Assembly: GCF_964026735.1 (NCBI RefSeq)
Contig: NZ_OZ034692.1
Location: 744,001 to 808,000 of the forward strand
Source: Wolbachia endosymbiont (group E) of Neria commutata
GTDB lineage: Bacteria; Pseudomonadota; Alphaproteobacteria; Rickettsiales; Anaplasmataceae
Direction of reading: 5' to 3'
DNA: 64,000 nucleotides
This document shows, one piece after another, positions 18,752 to 29,040 of the stretch. Below the pieces are notes generated by a model. That model was not told the DNA's origin. It searched no databases and saw only the letters and a program-made list of their open reading frames with translations. How positions within the stretch are numbered: the stretch's first letter is position 1; every line of letters begins with the position of its first letter. A program made the position numbers and the translations under genes.

Positions 18752-20617
18752 TCACCTTCTCTCAAATAATTTCTCAATATCACTCAATTTCATTTCTATA
18801 TAAGTTGGCCTTCCGTGGTTACATTGCCCAGAATATGGTATTTCTTCCATTTGTCTAAGTAGCGCATTCATTTCTTCTAATCTCATTTTCCTACCTGCTC
18901 TGATTGATCCATGACATGAAATAGTCGCCAATATTTTATTTATTCTATCTTCTATAGGTAATGTATCTTCTATCTCGAGTAGCCTATCAACTATGTCTAG
19001 CATTATCTCTCTTACAGCTATTGTTCCTAAAATCGCAGGAATTTCTTTAACTATCACTTTATTTTCTGACTTAATTTCAATATCAAAACCCATCTCGAAA
19101 AGTTTATCTTTATAAATTTCAATCATCTCCATTCCAGCCTGATTTTTGATTTCAACTATTTCAGGAAGAAGTAGTTTTTGCCTAGTGATATTTGACTTTT
19201 GTTTTAAGCACTCATACACCAACCTCTCATGGGCTGCATGCTGGTCAACTATAATTAATTTATCTCTGGTTTCTGCAATAATATAGGTATCAAAGACCTG
19301 ACAGCGTGCAAATCCAAGTGGATGATCCTCTACCAATTTGACTTGCTCTGATGTCTTTTTTTCCAGAACTATAGTCTCTGATTGCACTGAAGATTTTTGA
19401 ATAGAGGAATAGTCATAGGGTTTTAACTGTTCTGATAAACTCTGTGTTTTTAAATTCGGTGAAGCAAATTCTTTCATTAATTGATTTTGCAAAGGGCTTG
19501 GCTTTTTTTCATAGAATTCCTTTTTAGCATTAGAATTATTAAAAGAGTTGGGCAACGAGCCTTCTAAAAAATCTTCTGTCATCAGAGTAGCTTGACACTG
19601 AGGTCCATCAACGTCACGTACTGGAAGAGTGCCTATCCTTCTTGATAATGCTTTAATCAGCCCTCTTGTCACTATTTCATATATAAGCTTCTTATTCTGA
19701 AATCTCACTTCTGATTTATTTGGATGTACGTTTACATCTACTTGATCATGAGGTATCTCTAAGTGCAACGCTGCAAAAGGATATCTTTCGCTTGGAATGA
19801 AATCATGATATGCATATCTAATTGCACCAATTAGCAAATTATCCTTGATTGGCCTGTTGTTAACAAATGTATATATCATAGTGGACTTACCACGATTGAC
19901 AGTTGGTTTGCAGATATGCCCAACAAGCTTAATACCATCTTCTTCTTCACAAATCTCTAAAGAATTGCCCTGAAATTCCTCTTCTATTTCACAGAGCCTA
20001 TTAAATAACGAAACCTGCTTAGCATATCTTAAAAGTTTTTTATTACCTGAAGTGAGAGTAAACCCTATGTGAGGATTGATCATTGCTAAGTTGTTTATGA
20101 TATCAACAATGCTTTGAGTTTCTGCTCTTTCGGTTTTTAGAAATTTTAACCTATTTGGAGTAGCAAAAAATAAATCTCTTACTTCAATTTGTGTACCCTG
20201 TGACAAAGAACAAGGAGTAATTTCCCCTATTTTTTCTCCGCCTTCATAGCTGATGGACCACGCTTCACTTGCTCTGCTTGCTTTTGATGACAGTTTCATT
20301 CTGCTTACTGCTGCAATTGAAGGTAAAGCCTCTCCTCTAAATCCAAGATACTTGATTTCTATTAACTCATTATCACTTAATTTTGAAGTAGCATGACGCA
20401 TAAATGCAAGTTCTAAATCACTCTTTCCTATACCATTACCATCGTCTGTTATGTTAATAAGATTACGCCCACCGCTTTCTATTTTGATTTCTATTTCTGT
20501 GCTTTTTGCATCAATGGCATTTTCTACCAATTCCTTTACAACACTTGCTGGTCTTTCTATTACTTCTCCCGCTGCTATACGGTTTATAGTTTTTGTATCT
20601 AAGAGAATAATTGTCAT
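18752..20617 (-). CDS. mutL: DNA mismatch repair protein MutL
   Basis: The 621-residue product has the GHKL ATPase domain: [20 protein letters not shown] (N-terminal), DDGNGI, ATSKL, and [16 protein letters not shown] (about 90-105). The C-terminal dimerisation domain includes [14 protein letters not shown] and, near the end, [15 protein letters not shown] and [12 protein letters not shown]. The [12 protein letters not shown] and CNHGRP segments match MutLs of the type with a C-terminal metal site, although I do not see a clear DQHAxxExxxxE endonuclease motif. It overlaps purE by four bases, so the two are coupled. mutS is not in the window. Confidence 0.95.
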   Translation of the reverse strand: MTIILLDTKTINRIAAGEVIERPASVVKELVENAIDAKSTEIEIKIESGGRNLINITDDGNGIGKSDLELAFMRHATSKLSDNELIEIKYLGFRGEALPSIAAVSRMKLSSKASRASEAWSISYEGGEKIGEITPCSLSQGTQIEVRDLFFATPNRLKFLKTERAETQSIVDIINNLAMINPHIGFTLTSGNKKLLRYAKQVSLFNRLCEIEEEFQGNSLEICEEEDGIKLVGHICKPTVNRGKSTMIYTFVNNRPIKDNLLIGAIRYAYHDFIPSERYPFAALHLEIPHDQVDVNVHPNKSEVRFQNKKLIYEIVTRGLIKALSRRIGTLPVRDVDGPQCQATLMTEDFLEGSLPNSFNNSNAKKEFYEKKPSPLQNQLMKEFASPNLKTQSLSEQLKPYDYSSIQKSSVQSETIVLEKKTSEQVKLVEDHPLGFARCQVFDTYIIAETRDKLIIVDQHAAHERLVYECLKQKSNITRQKLLLPEIVEIKNQAGMEMIEIYKDKLFEMGFDIEIKSENKVIVKEIPAILGTIAVREIMLDIVDRLLEIEDTLPIEDRINKILATISCHGSIRAGRKMRLEEMNALLRQMEEIPYSGQCNHGRPTYIEMKLSDIEKLFERR

Positions 20618-21117
20618 AATAAAGTTGGTTTTTCTTTTACTTCTTCAGTCTGATTTTCTCTCCAGGCTTTTAATCTGCCGGCAATTTCACTACTGGAAAT
20701 TGACAATATAGATGCGGCAGTAATTGCGGCATTATACGCTCCACTTTCTCCTATGGACATAGTTGCAACAGGAACACCCCTTGGCATTTGAACTATAGAT
20801 AATAGGCTATCCAGGCCGTTTAATTGCTTACTATGCACAGGAACGCCTATAACAGGCAAATAAGTGAGTGACGCAACCATACCAGGTAAATGGGCTGCAC
20901 CTCCTGCACCAGCTATTATAACCTTGAAACCTTTCTCCTGTGCAGATTTAGCAAATTTAAAAAGCCTTTCTGGCGTTCTGTGTGCAGATATTATGAATAT
21001 GTTATGCGAAATTTCTAATGCTTTTAACATATTAGTAGTATGAACCATAGTATTATAATCTGATTCACTGCCCATAATCACAGCAACATCTTTTTTTATT
21101 TCCATCATATTAAACAT
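20614..21117 (-). CDS. purE: N5-carboxyaminoimidazole ribonucleotide mutase PurE
   Basis: PurE converts N5-CAIR to CAIR in purine synthesis. The 167-residue product has [14 protein letters not shown] (residues 11-24) in place of the usual GSxSD motif, [10 protein letters not shown] near 45 with the catalytic His, and [18 protein letters not shown]. Three closely spaced ATG codons (residues 1, 4 and 5) leave the start open by a few residues. purK is not adjacent. mutL follows with a four-base overlap. Confidence 0.95.
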   Translation of the reverse strand: MFNMMEIKKDVAVIMGSESDYNTMVHTTNMLKALEISHNIFIISAHRTPERLFKFAKSAQEKGFKVIIAGAGGAAHLPGMVASLTYLPVIGVPVHSKQLNGLDSLLSIVQMPRGVPVATMSIGESGAYNAAITAASILSISSSEIAGRLKAWRENQTEEVKEKPTLL

Positions 21118-21551
21118 AGCTTCACTTAATTAATAATGTTTCAGTGCTAGTAATAAAAAGCAACAAATATTTGCACTCTATTGCAAATATAATATATAAA
21201 ATAAGATAATTCTTATTAGAGTAGAATTTTTAAAAATTTAAATAAACACCTGTATTAAGATATAGAGCTATTAATTTCTTATGTAAGAGGAACTTTAAAA
21301 CAATTATCTTTATATTTTAAGTCTTGTAATTGTAACTAGTTCTTGCTATGAATGATTTTTCTGGATAAAATATAATTTAAAATTACTAGGAAGTTGATGA
21401 AAATGTCAACATATAGTCAACTTAAACTTTTATATATTAATGCTGTATAATTTAAAGATAAGTTACACATCATTAATATTTTGATATATTAGATATTATG
21501 TAAAAATATTTAATAAGATTAATTGATATATGAATGTATTGAGGAAAAATT
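21118..21551. other. AT-rich intergenic region without a recognised feature
   Basis: About 430 bases between the divergent purE and the HTH gene. It is very A+T-rich, with no convincing open frame, tRNA or repeat. Promoters for both flanking genes must lie here, but many A/T stretches fit a -10 box, so none can be singled out. Confidence 0.5.
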
Positions 21552-21848
21552 ATGGAAATAATATCATTGAACAGCTTGGATAGTTTAGAAATGAAAAAAA
21601 AGTTGATTAGCATAATAAATAACATTATAGAAAAATATACTTGGACTCAGTCTGAAGCAGCCGAAAGATTAGGTATTGATCAGCCGAAGGTATTACAAAT
21701 TAAAAATGGTAAAACTGATGGTTTCTCTCTGGAGCGATTGTTGGCATTTCTTAAAAAGCTTGATCATGAGATAACAATCACAATGATAGAGAATCAATCA
21801 GCAAAGTCTGAAGCAGAAAAACTGAAACAGGAAGTCGAGTCTGAATAG
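21552..21848 (+). CDS. XRE-type helix-turn-helix regulator, HigA-like, orphan
   Basis: The 98-residue product has an HTH at about 30-60 (WTQSEAAERLGIDQPKVLQI), followed by LERLLAFLKKLDHEITITM and a charged tail. This matches the short XRE proteins that often act as antitoxins beside RelE/HigB toxins. GAGG precedes the ATG. No toxin-sized gene lies directly upstream (434 bp without a gene), and the next gene downstream encodes a large membrane protein. So it is either an orphan antitoxin relic or an independent regulator. Confidence 0.8.
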   Translation: MEIISLNSLDSLEMKKKLISIINNIIEKYTWTQSEAAERLGIDQPKVLQIKNGKTDGFSLERLLAFLKKLDHEITITMIENQSAKSEAEKLKQEVESE

Positions 21849-21916
21849 ATATAAACATTGACACTGATAGATTATTCTGTTAATGCTAAGCTGTGATAAT
21901 GTTATGGGTGTGAGTT

Positions 21917-23737
21917 ATGGTAGTATGCATTTCTCAATTGCAATTTCCTTCAAAAGATTCTAGTCGGTTAAAGTTCGCTGGTTATTTTGCAAATTTTGTT
22001 GCGTTGAGTATTTTAGTTAATCCTGCCAACGTGCTATTGACCTTTGCCACTATATTTTTTAGAGCTGAGATAAAAACTTTTTACATTTACAAAGAGATAA
22101 AGGCTGCGAAGATAACCAAAAAAGACTATTGGGATATATTTTTCAAGAATAACATAATAAAGCTGATATCTTTTGCCTTGTTTTCAGCATTTATAACATA
22201 CTTAATTTTTACCACTACTTTCTTATTAGTTTCGCTGCTGGGAACAATACCACTTACAATGATATTAATTCTACTGCAGAGTGAGCTAAGACCAAAAAAT
22301 TTTGATCCTATTACATTATTTAAGGCTTCTATAAATTTTTTCTTGGAAGGTATAAAAGAAAATCTACGGGCTACAGTGAATAAACTTGATAATGCCTATG
22401 AACATTTACTCCCTCACCAACAAAATGATGATATTATTGAAAATATTGATAAATTAAAAGATAAGTATGGTGAAAAAATACCTGACCCTGAAGATGTTAA
22501 AGGTATTACTGAGAGTAATGAGTACAAGCAATTTATTGAATATATAAACAAATTAGATAAGCTTAATTTTCGTGAATTCAGTTCTGGGAATAAATACAAA
22601 ATAATTACATTTTTGAATGCTTTTTGCAGTAATAACATGAAGCATCGTTCTGGGTTCACAGGCGGGCAAATTCTACTCTTAGTTTTAAGAGCCTGTAACG
22701 ATGGAAGTAGTGAAGTTGTTACAAATAAAAAGGATGCATTAATTGCTAATTTAATTGATAGCCAGACTTTCTCTAGATCGGAACGTATTCCTAATACTTG
22801 CTTCACAGGAATTATTCAGAGGATGCTCAGTACGTTAGAGGGTATGCATTCTGATCCAGAAATTAGGTTCACTCCCCCTAAACAAATATTCCTTTTTGAT
22901 GCACAAAATGCAGCACGCAAGTATATTATGGAAGAGTTAAAAGAAAAGAAAAATAATATAGAGATCTTTAATGCTTGGTATAAAGTTCAAAATAATCCTG
23001 ACGATAATAGTCAGAAGATAGTCAATGACTTTATTGCAGAAATTAGCATCCCTTTAATGAAAAAGTTATTAGATTATAGTTTAGGTTATACTGAAGAAAT
23101 CGTACTGACGTTAATGAAAAATATTGGTTCTATAAAATTGAATATGCTAGAAGATTTTCTCCTTGACCATATAAGAAATAAGCTAAGGGAGAATGGTTTA
23201 AGTAATCAAGAAAATTTATTTGAAAGCGTTAAAGAGAAAGTTTTTTTAGAATTATTAAATAAGGATCTACTCAGTACACAATTCCTTGTGGGAATTTTTT
23301 CTTATGACGATGCTGAAGAAATAGCTGATACGATAATAAAAAAAGAAGTGGAAGAATTTAAATTAAAAGCTGCTGAGCAAACTAAAAAGGTTAGCTCTAC
23401 TGAAGCACAAGTAGATACTACATTGCGGAATCTGTCAGCCTTACCGCGAGAAAGGAAGTGTTGCATTGCATATAGAGAGCTTAGTAGACAATATCAAGGT
23501 GAAGAAAAAGAGATAATGGAAGATATTTTACTAAAAAAATTAGAGATAACAAGAGAAGAAATGGATAAGATGTTAGAAGAAAATGATATATTTAAGCTGA
23601 AATTAGCACTTGATAAAGCATGCAAGGAAAGTGGGAAGAACATGGAACAAATGATAGAAGAGATGGAAGGGTTTGTTGCAAGTCGTTTTTTGAACGAGGT
23701 ATCTGCTGATAATGTAGCAGTAGAAGCATCACGATAA
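21917..23737 (+). CDS. Large membrane-anchored protein of unknown function
   Basis: The 606-residue product has two hydrophobic regions near the N-terminus (about 22-50 and 88-120). A long charged remainder follows, with probable coiled-coil stretches near the C-terminus (about 480-590). I recognise no catalytic motif. It starts 68 bp after the HTH gene on the same strand, so they may share a transcript, and it ends five bases from the convergent plsY. The topology (two N-terminal helices and a large soluble tail) would suit an inner-membrane scaffold or a secreted host-membrane protein, but nothing here decides. Confidence 0.75.
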   Translation: MVVCISQLQFPSKDSSRLKFAGYFANFVALSILVNPANVLLTFATIFFRAEIKTFYIYKEIKAAKITKKDYWDIFFKNNIIKLISFALFSAFITYLIFTTTFLLVSLLGTIPLTMILILLQSELRPKNFDPITLFKASINFFLEGIKENLRATVNKLDNAYEHLLPHQQNDDIIENIDKLKDKYGEKIPDPEDVKGITESNEYKQFIEYINKLDKLNFREFSSGNKYKIITFLNAFCSNNMKHRSGFTGGQILLLVLRACNDGSSEVVTNKKDALIANLIDSQTFSRSERIPNTCFTGIIQRMLSTLEGMHSDPEIRFTPPKQIFLFDAQNAARKYIMEELKEKKNNIEIFNAWYKVQNNPDDNSQKIVNDFIAEISIPLMKKLLDYSLGYTEEIVLTLMKNIGSIKLNMLEDFLLDHIRNKLRENGLSNQENLFESVKEKVFLELLNKDLLSTQFLVGIFSYDDAEEIADTIIKKEVEEFKLKAAEQTKKVSSTEAQVDTTLRNLSALPRERKCCIAYRELSRQYQGEEKEIMEDILLKKLEITREEMDKMLEENDIFKLKLALDKACKESGKNMEQMIEEMEGFVASRFLNEVSADNVAVEASR

Positions 23738-23742
23738 ATAAA

Positions 23743-24318
23743 TTATAAAAACCTATGTTCTTTACCACATAAAAGGTTCGTTATATTTCTATAGTGTTTT
23801 AGAAAAACTAGTACTCCTATAGTTAATAATGTTAAGAATAGATCCACTTCAAAAAAGAATGAAGTTATCACGGATATGGCAGTAGCGCTGAGTGAAGCAA
23901 GAGAAGAGTACCTAAAGGCAAGAAAGACTATCATCCAAGTTATTATGAATACTAAAGTAATATCAATGTTAAGCGCTATCAACACTCCTAGAGTTGTTGC
24001 AACCCCCTTCCCTCCTCTAAATTTCAGCCATATAGGAAACATGTGCCCAAAGACTACTAAAATTGCAGACAGATGGGTATAAAAATGGTTATTGTTAAAA
24101 AATTGCTGCGCTATATAAACTGCAATGAATCCTTTAAAGGAATCGAGCAATAAGGCTAAAGCAGCAAGAGATCTATTTCCCGTTCTTAATACATTTGTAG
24201 CGCCAATATTTCCCGAACCTATTTTCCTTAAATCTACACCTCGAGCTTTTGTAATAATTAAACTAAACGGTATTGAACCGAGTATGTAGGATAGTATAAG
24301 AACTATATAGCCCTCCAT
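23743..24318 (-). CDS. plsY: Glycerol-3-phosphate acyltransferase PlsY
   Basis: PlsY moves an acyl group from acyl-phosphate to glycerol-3-phosphate, the first step of phospholipid synthesis. The 191-residue integral membrane protein has the three cytosolic motifs: GSIPFSLIITKARGVDLRKI with GSGNIGATNVLRTG, the glycerol-phosphate site FGHMFPIWLKFRGGKGVATT, and the final conserved segment KHYRNITNLL. The length is normal. It lies 12 bp downstream of the AGCS symporter gene on the same strand. Confidence 0.95.
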   Translation of the reverse strand: MEGYIVLILSYILGSIPFSLIITKARGVDLRKIGSGNIGATNVLRTGNRSLAALALLLDSFKGFIAVYIAQQFFNNNHFYTHLSAILVVFGHMFPIWLKFRGGKGVATTLGVLIALNIDITLVFIITWMIVFLAFRYSSLASLSATAISVITSFFFEVDLFLTLLTIGVLVFLKHYRNITNLLCGKEHRFL

Positions 24319-24329
24319 TATACCAAAAC

Positions 24330-25793
24330 CTAATTAATTTTATTGTTCTTTAACCTCTTTAAATAGCATTGAACTTCATCATTGATCTGATTGCTAAACA
24401 GTATAAGTGCTGTCATATTGATCAAAGCTAAACAAGAAAATAGAGTTCCACCAATATTGGAAATAGTCATGATATCTTTAGATAAGCCAGAGAAAAATGC
24501 TACAATCACCACTGCTATGCGGTATATCACTACACTTTTTGCACCAAATAAATATAGCCACCCCATTTCACAACAATATACAAACGAAATTACTGAAGAA
24601 AATGCAAATAACGGTGCAGCTACTGTTAGCAGTACAGGAAACCACGGAGACACTGTCTCGAATGCTTTTTGAGTGATTAATATTCCCTCACCAACACCTG
24701 TTTGGTATGCACCTGTTATTACTATTGTTATTCCAGTTAAACAGCAAATTAGCATTGTGTCAAAACACGGCTCTATCATCGCAACAAGCCCTGTTCTTAC
24801 TGGTTCTTCATCTTTAGTTGTTGCATGAGTAATTGCAGCAGAACCAACACCAGCTTCGCTGGCAAAAATTGCTCTTTGAATTCCAGCAACAAATGCTCCT
24901 ACCATCCCTCCACCAACAGCATTAAAATCTATCATGCTGGAAAATAATATCTTAAATGTGTGACCAAGGTTGTGGATATTAAACCCAATGATAACAAGGC
25001 AACTACATATATATATAAGTGACATAATAGGCACTAATGCAGCAGATACTCTGGCTATCCTTTGAATTCCTCCGATAATTACCAAGCCAAGCAGTGCAGA
25101 GATTATAGACGAAAGAAACCAAGGATGACCATCTACCCAATCTGAATAACCAGATAATATTGAAACCATCTGATTAGTTTGAAACGCTACACTTCCTCCA
25201 AGACCTGATAACACAAAAAATACTGCATATGTTGCAGCTAAAAAAATACCAAGTTTTTTAAAGCCAAATTCTTCTAAACCATTTCTTATATATTGAAAAG
25301 GCCCGCTGAATAACTGCTCCTGATCTTCTGTTCTATGTCTAAATGCTAGCGTTACCTCAGCAAACTTTGCTGACATACCAAAAAAACCTGTAATCATCAT
25401 CCAAGGCACCGCTCCAGGTCCACCCATTGAAACTGCAATTGCAACACCTGCAACAGTGCCAAGACCTACAGTACTCGAAAGTGCAGTTATAAACGCCTGA
25501 AAATGTGTGATGTGGCCATCATGGTGATCTGTATCGTATTTTCCGAAAAGAATAGCAAATGCATGCTTAAACATTCTTATGTTAAGAAACTTAAAGCGTA
25601 AGGTTAAAAACACATAACCAAAGGATAATAGAAGAAGTATGAACGGTATATAAAAGATTTTGAAAAACAGCACTTCATTCATGAAGTGGTCTATTCTATC
25701 CAATACAGCATCATATCCTTCGTAAAAGCCTGAACCATACGCATCATTAAATAATAGGCAAAATAATGCTATACAAAGTAATCTATAAATCAT
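24330..25793 (-). CDS. AGCS-family sodium:alanine/glycine symporter (first of a tandem pair)
   Basis: A 487-residue inner-membrane protein with an N-terminal hydrophobic segment and about ten further helices. The AGCS signatures are present: HFQAFITALSSTVGLGTVAG, then GPGAVPWMMITGFFGMSAKFAEVTLAFRHR, and IFASEAGVGSAAITHATTKDEEPVRTG. These carriers bring in alanine or glycine with sodium. Its start overlaps the end of the next carrier gene (25783-27150) by eleven bases, so the two are coupled. The substrate cannot be told. Confidence 0.93.
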   Translation of the reverse strand: MIYRLLCIALFCLLFNDAYGSGFYEGYDAVLDRIDHFMNEVLFFKIFYIPFILLLLSFGYVFLTLRFKFLNIRMFKHAFAILFGKYDTDHHDGHITHFQAFITALSSTVGLGTVAGVAIAVSMGGPGAVPWMMITGFFGMSAKFAEVTLAFRHRTEDQEQLFSGPFQYIRNGLEEFGFKKLGIFLAATYAVFFVLSGLGGSVAFQTNQMVSILSGYSDWVDGHPWFLSSIISALLGLVIIGGIQRIARVSAALVPIMSLIYICSCLVIIGFNIHNLGHTFKILFSSMIDFNAVGGGMVGAFVAGIQRAIFASEAGVGSAAITHATTKDEEPVRTGLVAMIEPCFDTMLICCLTGITIVITGAYQTGVGEGILITQKAFETVSPWFPVLLTVAAPLFAFSSVISFVYCCEMGWLYLFGAKSVVIYRIAVVIVAFFSGLSKDIMTISNIGGTLFSCLALINMTALILFSNQINDEVQCYLKRLKNNKIN

Positions 25794-27150
25794 TTTTACT
25801 ACCTTTGGAACTGTAATAAGAATCTATCGTATTTAAAACTTCTCTCCTCAGCAGATATATCGCAATAGTGTTTGGGATCATAAGACACATAAATAATGTA
25901 TCACCCAAGTAAGATATAAATTCTATATTTTTTGACATACAACTCACATATACTGAGATTACTATAAAAATTTGAAATAATATTAGTATTTTTTTATTAT
26001 CAAATAAGTACAGTAAGGCAACTTCAGAGTAGTAACAATAAGCGATTATTGTGGAAAATGCAAAGGAAAACATTATAAGAGGAAAAACCGACTTGCTGAA
26101 CAAGGGTAAAGCTGTTGAAAATATCGAACTAATTAATGTGATATCACCAATATTATCAACGTTGTGCATACCGGTAATTATTATCACAATACCAGTTAAA
26201 AATGAGATTAATATTGTATCTATAAATGGTGCAATCATTGCAACACACCCAACTTTTATTGGATCTACTTCTTTCACAGTTGAATGTGCTATAGCTGCTG
26301 TTCCAGTACCTGCTTCATTAGCAAACACTGATCTTCTCACCCCCGCTATTAAACCACTGAATACTCCTCCCACCACAGCTGATTTGCTAAAAATATCTTG
26401 AAATATTATAGATAGAGCGTTTAGCAAATTGCTTTTATTTACATAAATTAAATATACGCACATACCTATATATAACATTATCATAATAGGTGCTAAGCTC
26501 GTTGCCACAAAAGCAATGCGTTTTATTCCTCCAAGTATCACGACTAAAACAAGTAGAGATATAATAATGGACGCATTATATTCAAAGAGGTTATTTGACA
26601 GCGCTGCCATTTGATTCGCTTGAAATGGTATTCCACCAAATATCATTGCGATAATAAGCATAATTGCATAAGTGAATGCAAGAAATTTGCCAGTTTTTGG
26701 AAATCCAATTTGTGCAAGCCCGTGTTTCATGTAATAAAAAGCTCCGCCAGTTGCATTTTCAGAGCGATGAGTAAATGCAAGCACCACCTCGGCAAACTTT
26801 ATTGACATACCAAGCATTCCGGTAATTATCATCCAAAAAATTGCACTTGGGCCTCCTATTGTAATGGCAATCGCAACTCCTGATATCGTTCCAAGGCCGA
26901 CTGTTCCTGAAATTACTGTTGCAAATGCTTGTATATGCGTAATGATGCCATTGTTATCACCGTTGCATTTTATGTGAAATAGCGTTTGTATTCCATGTTT
27001 GAACAATCTAAAGTTGATAAACTTGAACCTTACTGTACAAAAAATCCCGGTTGCAATTACCCAAATAATTATAAATGGAATATTGAATATCTTTACATAT
27101 AGAAGTGAGTTCAATAGTTCACTTGCTTTTATAGATGCATAGTTAACCAC
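25783..27150 (-). CDS. AGCS-family sodium:alanine/glycine symporter (second of a tandem pair)
   Basis: A 455-residue multi-helix protein homologous to its downstream neighbour. It has HIQAFATVISGTVGLGTISG, MSIKFAEVVLAFTHRSENATGG and VFANEAGTGTAAIAHSTVKEVDPIKVG. It is clearly diverged from the first copy, so the duplication is old. The overlap with the next gene suggests joint expression. A third, more distant member is at 36952-38310. Three carriers of one family fit a cell that takes amino acids from its host. Confidence 0.93.
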   Translation of the reverse strand: MVNYASIKASELLNSLLYVKIFNIPFIIIWVIATGIFCTVRFKFINFRLFKHGIQTLFHIKCNGDNNGIITHIQAFATVISGTVGLGTISGVAIAITIGGPSAIFWMIITGMLGMSIKFAEVVLAFTHRSENATGGAFYYMKHGLAQIGFPKTGKFLAFTYAIMLIIAMIFGGIPFQANQMAALSNNLFEYNASIIISLLVLVVILGGIKRIAFVATSLAPIMIMLYIGMCVYLIYVNKSNLLNALSIIFQDIFSKSAVVGGVFSGLIAGVRRSVFANEAGTGTAAIAHSTVKEVDPIKVGCVAMIAPFIDTILISFLTGIVIIITGMHNVDNIGDITLISSIFSTALPLFSKSVFPLIMFSFAFSTIIAYCYYSEVALLYLFDNKKILILFQIFIVISVYVSCMSKNIEFISYLGDTLFMCLMIPNTIAIYLLRREVLNTIDSYYSSKGSKNDL

Positions 27151-27222
27151 TGCAGTATAAGTAACCTTTAAAGTTTAAATGTTACTTATAAAATGTAAAT
27201 AGTCTATAGGCAACAGTTAACT

Positions 27223-29040
27223 CTATTTATAATTCACGTGTTTTAAGATAACTTCCGCTAAATCTTTACTGATCCCAGATACATTTTGAATCTCAGCTAG
27301 AGAGGCTTTGCTTATGTTCTCCACTGACCCAAAATAAGACATTAATGCTTTTTTTCTTTTGTTACCAATACCTGGTATTTTGCTTAATTCTGAAACTATA
27401 AACTGTTTATCACGTTTTTTTCTGTGCGTAGCTATTGCAAAGCGGTGAGCTTCATTGCGTAACGATTGTAAGTAAAGCATAACTTTACTGTCATTTTCCA
27501 AACTAAATTCTTTTCTGCTCAGCATATAAAATCTTTCATTTCCTGCATTGCGATCAGGGCCTTTTGCCATGCAAGCAAAAGGAACATTAATATTTAATGT
27601 TTGTAGCACATTTTGCACTATGGAGACATGTCCAGGACCACCATCAATCAGGAGAAAATCAGGTATTCTGTCTTTTGTCTTGCCGGAGAAACGTCTGGTA
27701 AGCACTTCTTTCATCATGCTATAGTCGTCACCTGAAATTTCCTCTTTGATAGTAAATTTTCTATATTCACTTTTTAAAAGCCCTTCTTGTCCTGCAACAA
27801 CCATCACACCAACTTGCTGATTTCCAGATATATGGCTGTTATCATAAACTTCAATACGTTTTGGAATATTTGGTAACGAAAAGATTTTGCCAAGGTCTTC
27901 GAGCTTTTCTAGGTTATTTTTATATTCTATAAGCTTCTGCTCTAAACTATGCTGAGAGTTATTGTAAACAAATTTTAATAAATCACGCTCTTCATTACTT
28001 TTTGTGTGCAGAACCTTTATTGGTTTATGAGTAATTTTTTGCAGAGCTTGTTCTATGATTTCATTATCTGTAACAAAATCAGGAACGTAAATTTTATCTT
28101 GTGGTATGTTAATTAGATTATAAAAATTGACTAAAAAGGTGGATAAAATTTCATCATTTGAATGATCACTACAGTTTTCAATAAAGTAAGGAACACTGCC
28201 ATAGTTATATTTATTTCTGAATGACAACACATTAATGCACGCTAAATCTGCTTCACGTGCAATACTAAAGAAATCTGTATCTTCCTCGAAAGAAAAGTCG
28301 ACAGCTTTTATCTGAATTTGTTGGAGAAATTTTACCCTATCTCTGTATACAGCTGCAAGCTCATAATTCGTTTCACTGCTACACTTTTCCATTATAGAAA
28401 TTAATTGTTTTTCCACTTCCTTATTCCTTCCCAGGAGTGTATCTTGTGCTTGTTTTACTGATTGACAATAATCCTCTTTTGTAATTTTATTTACGCATGG
28501 TGCTGAACAGCGCTTAATTTGATATTCAATACATGGTCTTTTTGTTGAGGAAAAATATTGATCTGAACAGACTCTGAGAAGAAAAGCTCTTTGCAATGAT
28601 AATATAGTATTTTTAACAGCAGCGGCAGAAGGAAATGGTCCATAGTGGTAAAATTCGTCCTTCTTAAATTTGCCTCTATATTTTGCTATTCTTGGGTAAT
28701 CATGTTTGGAAATTGTTATATAAGGATAAGATTTTCCATCTCTCAGTACAATATTATAAGTAGGCTTCAATGATTTGATTAACTGTCCTTCAAGAAGCAG
28801 GGCTTCAATTTCATTTTCAGTTATGAAAATCTCAACTTTGATAGCTTGTGAAAGCATGACTCTGATTCGTTTGGAAAGATTTTCAAATTGAAGGTAACTA
28901 GACAACCTAGATTTCAAATTTTTTGCTTTACCAACGTACAAAGCCTTATTCTTATCCCCAATCATTTTGTACACCCCACAGGACTGTGGAGATAATTTGA
29001 TTTGCTCTTTTAGTGCTTGAGCATTTATGACATAGCCCAT
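27223..29040 (-). CDS. uvrC: Excinuclease ABC subunit C
   Basis: UvrC makes both incisions in nucleotide excision repair. The 605-residue product has the GIY-YIG-type 3' nuclease near the N-terminus (CGVYKMIGDKNKALYVGKAK), a UVR motif for UvrB around residues 200-235, and the RNase H-like 5' nuclease (RIEVYDNSHISGNQQVGVMV). Later come DFLLIDGGPGHVSIV and C-terminal helix-hairpin-helix motifs (LSKIPGIGNKRKKALMSYFG). It is full length. Its start overlaps the end of glyS by 16 bases. Confidence 0.96.
   Translation of the reverse strand: MGYVINAQALKEQIKLSPQSCGVYKMIGDKNKALYVGKAKNLKSRLSSYLQFENLSKRIRVMLSQAIKVEIFITENEIEALLLEGQLIKSLKPTYNIVLRDGKSYPYITISKHDYPRIAKYRGKFKKDEFYHYGPFPSAAAVKNTILSLQRAFLLRVCSDQYFSSTKRPCIEYQIKRCSAPCVNKITKEDYCQSVKQAQDTLLGRNKEVEKQLISIMEKCSSETNYELAAVYRDRVKFLQQIQIKAVDFSFEEDTDFFSIAREADLACINVLSFRNKYNYGSVPYFIENCSDHSNDEILSTFLVNFYNLINIPQDKIYVPDFVTDNEIIEQALQKITHKPIKVLHTKSNEERDLLKFVYNNSQHSLEQKLIEYKNNLEKLEDLGKIFSLPNIPKRIEVYDNSHISGNQQVGVMVVAGQEGLLKSEYRKFTIKEEISGDDYSMMKEVLTRRFSGKTKDRIPDFLLIDGGPGHVSIVQNVLQTLNINVPFACMAKGPDRNAGNERFYMLSRKEFSLENDSKVMLYLQSLRNEAHRFAIATHRKKRDKQFIVSELSKIPGIGNKRKKALMSYFGSVENISKASLAEIQNVSGISKDLAEVILKHVNYK

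Noticed and set aside
18600..18803. Plus-strand open frame of 67 codons overlapping the 3' end of mutL
   Set aside because: No ribosome-binding site, odd composition, and a large overlap with a clear gene on the other strand.
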